Assembly (NCBI GenBank): GCA_028292065.1
Contig: JAQGNC010000311.1
Span: 1 to 5,833 of the forward strand
Direction: 5' to 3'
DNA length: 5,833 nt
Source: Betaproteobacteria bacterium
GTDB lineage: Bacteria > Pseudomonadota > Gammaproteobacteria > Burkholderiales > SG8-41
Below are positions 4,742 to 5,833 of the stretch, piece after piece. A model generated the notes under the pieces. That model saw only the letters and a program-made list of their open reading frames with translations, did not search any database and had not been told where the DNA came from. A program made the position numbers and the translations under genes. How positions within the stretch are numbered: the first letter of the stretch is position 1; the number at the start of each line of letters is the position of its first letter.

Positions 4742-5833
4742 ATGCAGATTACCGGTGCTGAGATCTTTGTGCGCTGCATGCAGGAAGAGGGGGTCGAGTA
4801 CATCTTCGGCTACCCCGGCGGTGCAGTGCTCTACCTGTACGACGAGCTTTTCAAGCAGAGCAAGGTCAAGCACATCCTCGTACGCCACGAGCAGGGCGCG
4901 GTCCACGCCGCTGACGGCTACGCGCGCTCGACACAGAAAGTGGGCGTGGCGCTGGTCACGTCCGGTCCCGGCGTGACCAATGCCGTCACCGGCATCGCGA
5001 CCGCGTACATGGATTCGATACCGCTCGTGGTCATCACCGGGCAGGTGCCGACCGCGGCGATCGGCCAGGACGCCTTCCAGGAAAGCGATACGGTAGGGAT
5101 TACCCGTCCGTGCGTGAAGCACAATTTCCTGGTGAAAGACGTCAAGGACCTCGCGAGCACGATCAAAAAAGCTTTCTACATCGCCTCGACCGGCCGTCCC
5201 GGCCCCGTCGTGGTCGACATCCCGAAAGACATCACCACGCACAAGGCCGATTTCGAGTATCCGGAAAAGGTCACGATGCGATCTTACAACCCGGTGACCA
5301 AAGGCCACGCGGGGCAGATCAAGAAAGCCATCCAGGCGCTGATCGGCGCGAAGCGGCCGATGGTGTACGCGGGCGGCGGGGTGATCCTCGGCGACGCGGC
5401 GCCGCAGTTGACGCAGTTCGTGCGCATGCTCGGCCTGCCGGTCACGAACACGCTGATGGGCCTCGGCGGCTATCCCGCGACCGACCCCCAGTTCGTCGGC
5501 ATGCTCGGGATGCACGGGACTTACGAAGCGAACATGGCCATGCAGCACTGTGACGTGCTGCTCGCGATCGGCGCGCGCTTCGATGACCGGGTGATCGGCA
5601 ACCCCAAGCATTTCTTCGACCAGGAACGCACTATCGTCCATATCGACGTCGATCCGTCGTCGATCTCCAAGCGAGTGAAAGTCGACGTGCCGATCGTCGG
5701 CAATGTCGGCGAAGTCCTCGACGATTTCATCAAGCAGCTCGAAAGCTCGAAAGATCGTCCCGACGCCGAAGCACTCAAGACGTGTTGGACGCTGATCGAG
5801 TTGTTGCGCGCCCGCGACTGCCTCGCCTTCGAC
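4742..5833 (+). CDS. ilvI: Acetolactate synthase large (catalytic) subunit, N-terminal part, cut by right edge
   Basis: This thiamine-diphosphate enzyme condenses two pyruvates to acetolactate, or pyruvate with 2-ketobutyrate to acetohydroxybutyrate, the first common step of valine, leucine and isoleucine synthesis. It works with a small regulatory subunit, normally encoded just downstream. The 364 residues present begin MQITGAEIFVRCMQEEGVEYIFGYPGG. The thiamine-activating glutamate is E50 in RHEQGAVHAADGYAR. TSGPGVTNAVTGIATAYMDS and ITGQVP follow, then GRPGPVVVDIPKD closes the first domain. The central FAD-binding domain includes YAGGGV, LLAIGARFDDRV and VHIDVDPSSISKRV. The third, cofactor-binding domain lies beyond base 5833. 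The ATG at 4742 fits the family's usual opening. Its Shine-Dalgarno is poor: CAGGG lies 15 bases upstream. An in-frame ATG at 4700 would fall inside the proposed -10 box. The symbol follows betaproteobacterial usage; ilvB is also used. Confidence 0.95.
   Translation, partial: MQITGAEIFVRCMQEEGVEYIFGYPGGAVLYLYDELFKQSKVKHILVRHEQGAVHAADGYARSTQKVGVALVTSGPGVTNAVTGIATAYMDSIPLVVITGQVPTAAIGQDAFQESDTVGITRPCVKHNFLVKDVKDLASTIKKAFYIASTGRPGPVVVDIPKDITTHKADFEYPEKVTMRSYNPVTKGHAGQIKKAIQALIGAKRPMVYAGGGVILGDAAPQLTQFVRMLGLPVTNTLMGLGGYPATDPQFVGMLGMHGTYEANMAMQHCDVLLAIGARFDDRVIGNPKHFFDQERTIVHIDVDPSSISKRVKVDVPIVGNVGEVLDDFIKQLESSKDRPDAEALKTCWTLIELLRARDCLAFD

Noticed and set aside
4549..4761. Small plus-strand open frame that might be a leader peptide before acetolactate synthase
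   Set aside because: It is not enriched in branched-chain codons, crosses the proposed promoter, runs into the synthase start in another frame, and has no Shine-Dalgarno or attenuator.
4730..5641. Minus-strand open frame of 303 codons opposite the acetolactate synthase gene
   Set aside because: It is a shadow of a strongly conserved enzyme, rich in His, Arg and Asp, with no recognisable domain.

Overview
The window reads as an ordinary chromosomal stretch of a GC-rich proteobacterium, most likely a betaproteobacterium. This rests on three things: pepA divergent from an lptF-lptG pair, a sigma factor / DUF3619 / DUF3106 / RDD gene string that I associate with Betaproteobacteria, and a valine-sensitive-type acetolactate synthase large subunit next to that string. 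Species cannot be assigned from the sequence alone. No tRNA, rRNA, CRISPR array, insertion sequence, integrase or phage gene was seen.

Layout, left to right. (1) Bases 1-355, minus strand: the first 118 residues of leucyl aminopeptidase PepA, starting at TTG and running off the left edge. (2) Bases 356-507: a 152-base divergent intergenic region with a 7-bp dyad, a spaced pair of GTGCAC palindromes and a plausible pepA promoter. (3) Bases 508-2654, plus strand: lptF and lptG, overlapping by ATGA, encoding the two membrane subunits of the lipopolysaccharide export ABC transporter. (4) Bases 2656-4484, minus strand: a tight four-gene operon that ends one base from the lptG stop. In transcription order it encodes an ECF-like sigma factor, a single-pass membrane protein (DUF3619), a secreted repeat protein (DUF3106) and an RDD-family membrane protein. 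(5) Bases 4485-4741: a 257-base divergent intergenic region with a good sigma70-type promoter facing right and a weaker candidate facing left. (6) Bases 4742-5833, plus strand: the first 364 residues of the acetolactate synthase large subunit, cut by the right edge.

Functionally, LptF and LptG pull lipopolysaccharide from the inner membrane. PepA and acetolactate synthase are housekeeping enzymes. The least understood part is the minus-strand operon. A cytoplasmic sigma factor is translationally coupled to a one-helix membrane protein with a short acidic outer tail, followed by an exported helical protein with 18-residue repeats. That is the architecture of an envelope-sensing sigma / anti-sigma / periplasmic-sensor module such as CnrH-CnrY-CnrX or RpoE-RseA-RseB. 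The protein families appear uncharacterised, so this role is an inference from architecture, not from homology.

Two start codons matter. The pepA TTG has a clear AGGAG upstream. The sigma factor has no in-frame ATG, GTG or TTG that would give a full region 2, and appears to start at CTG 4484.
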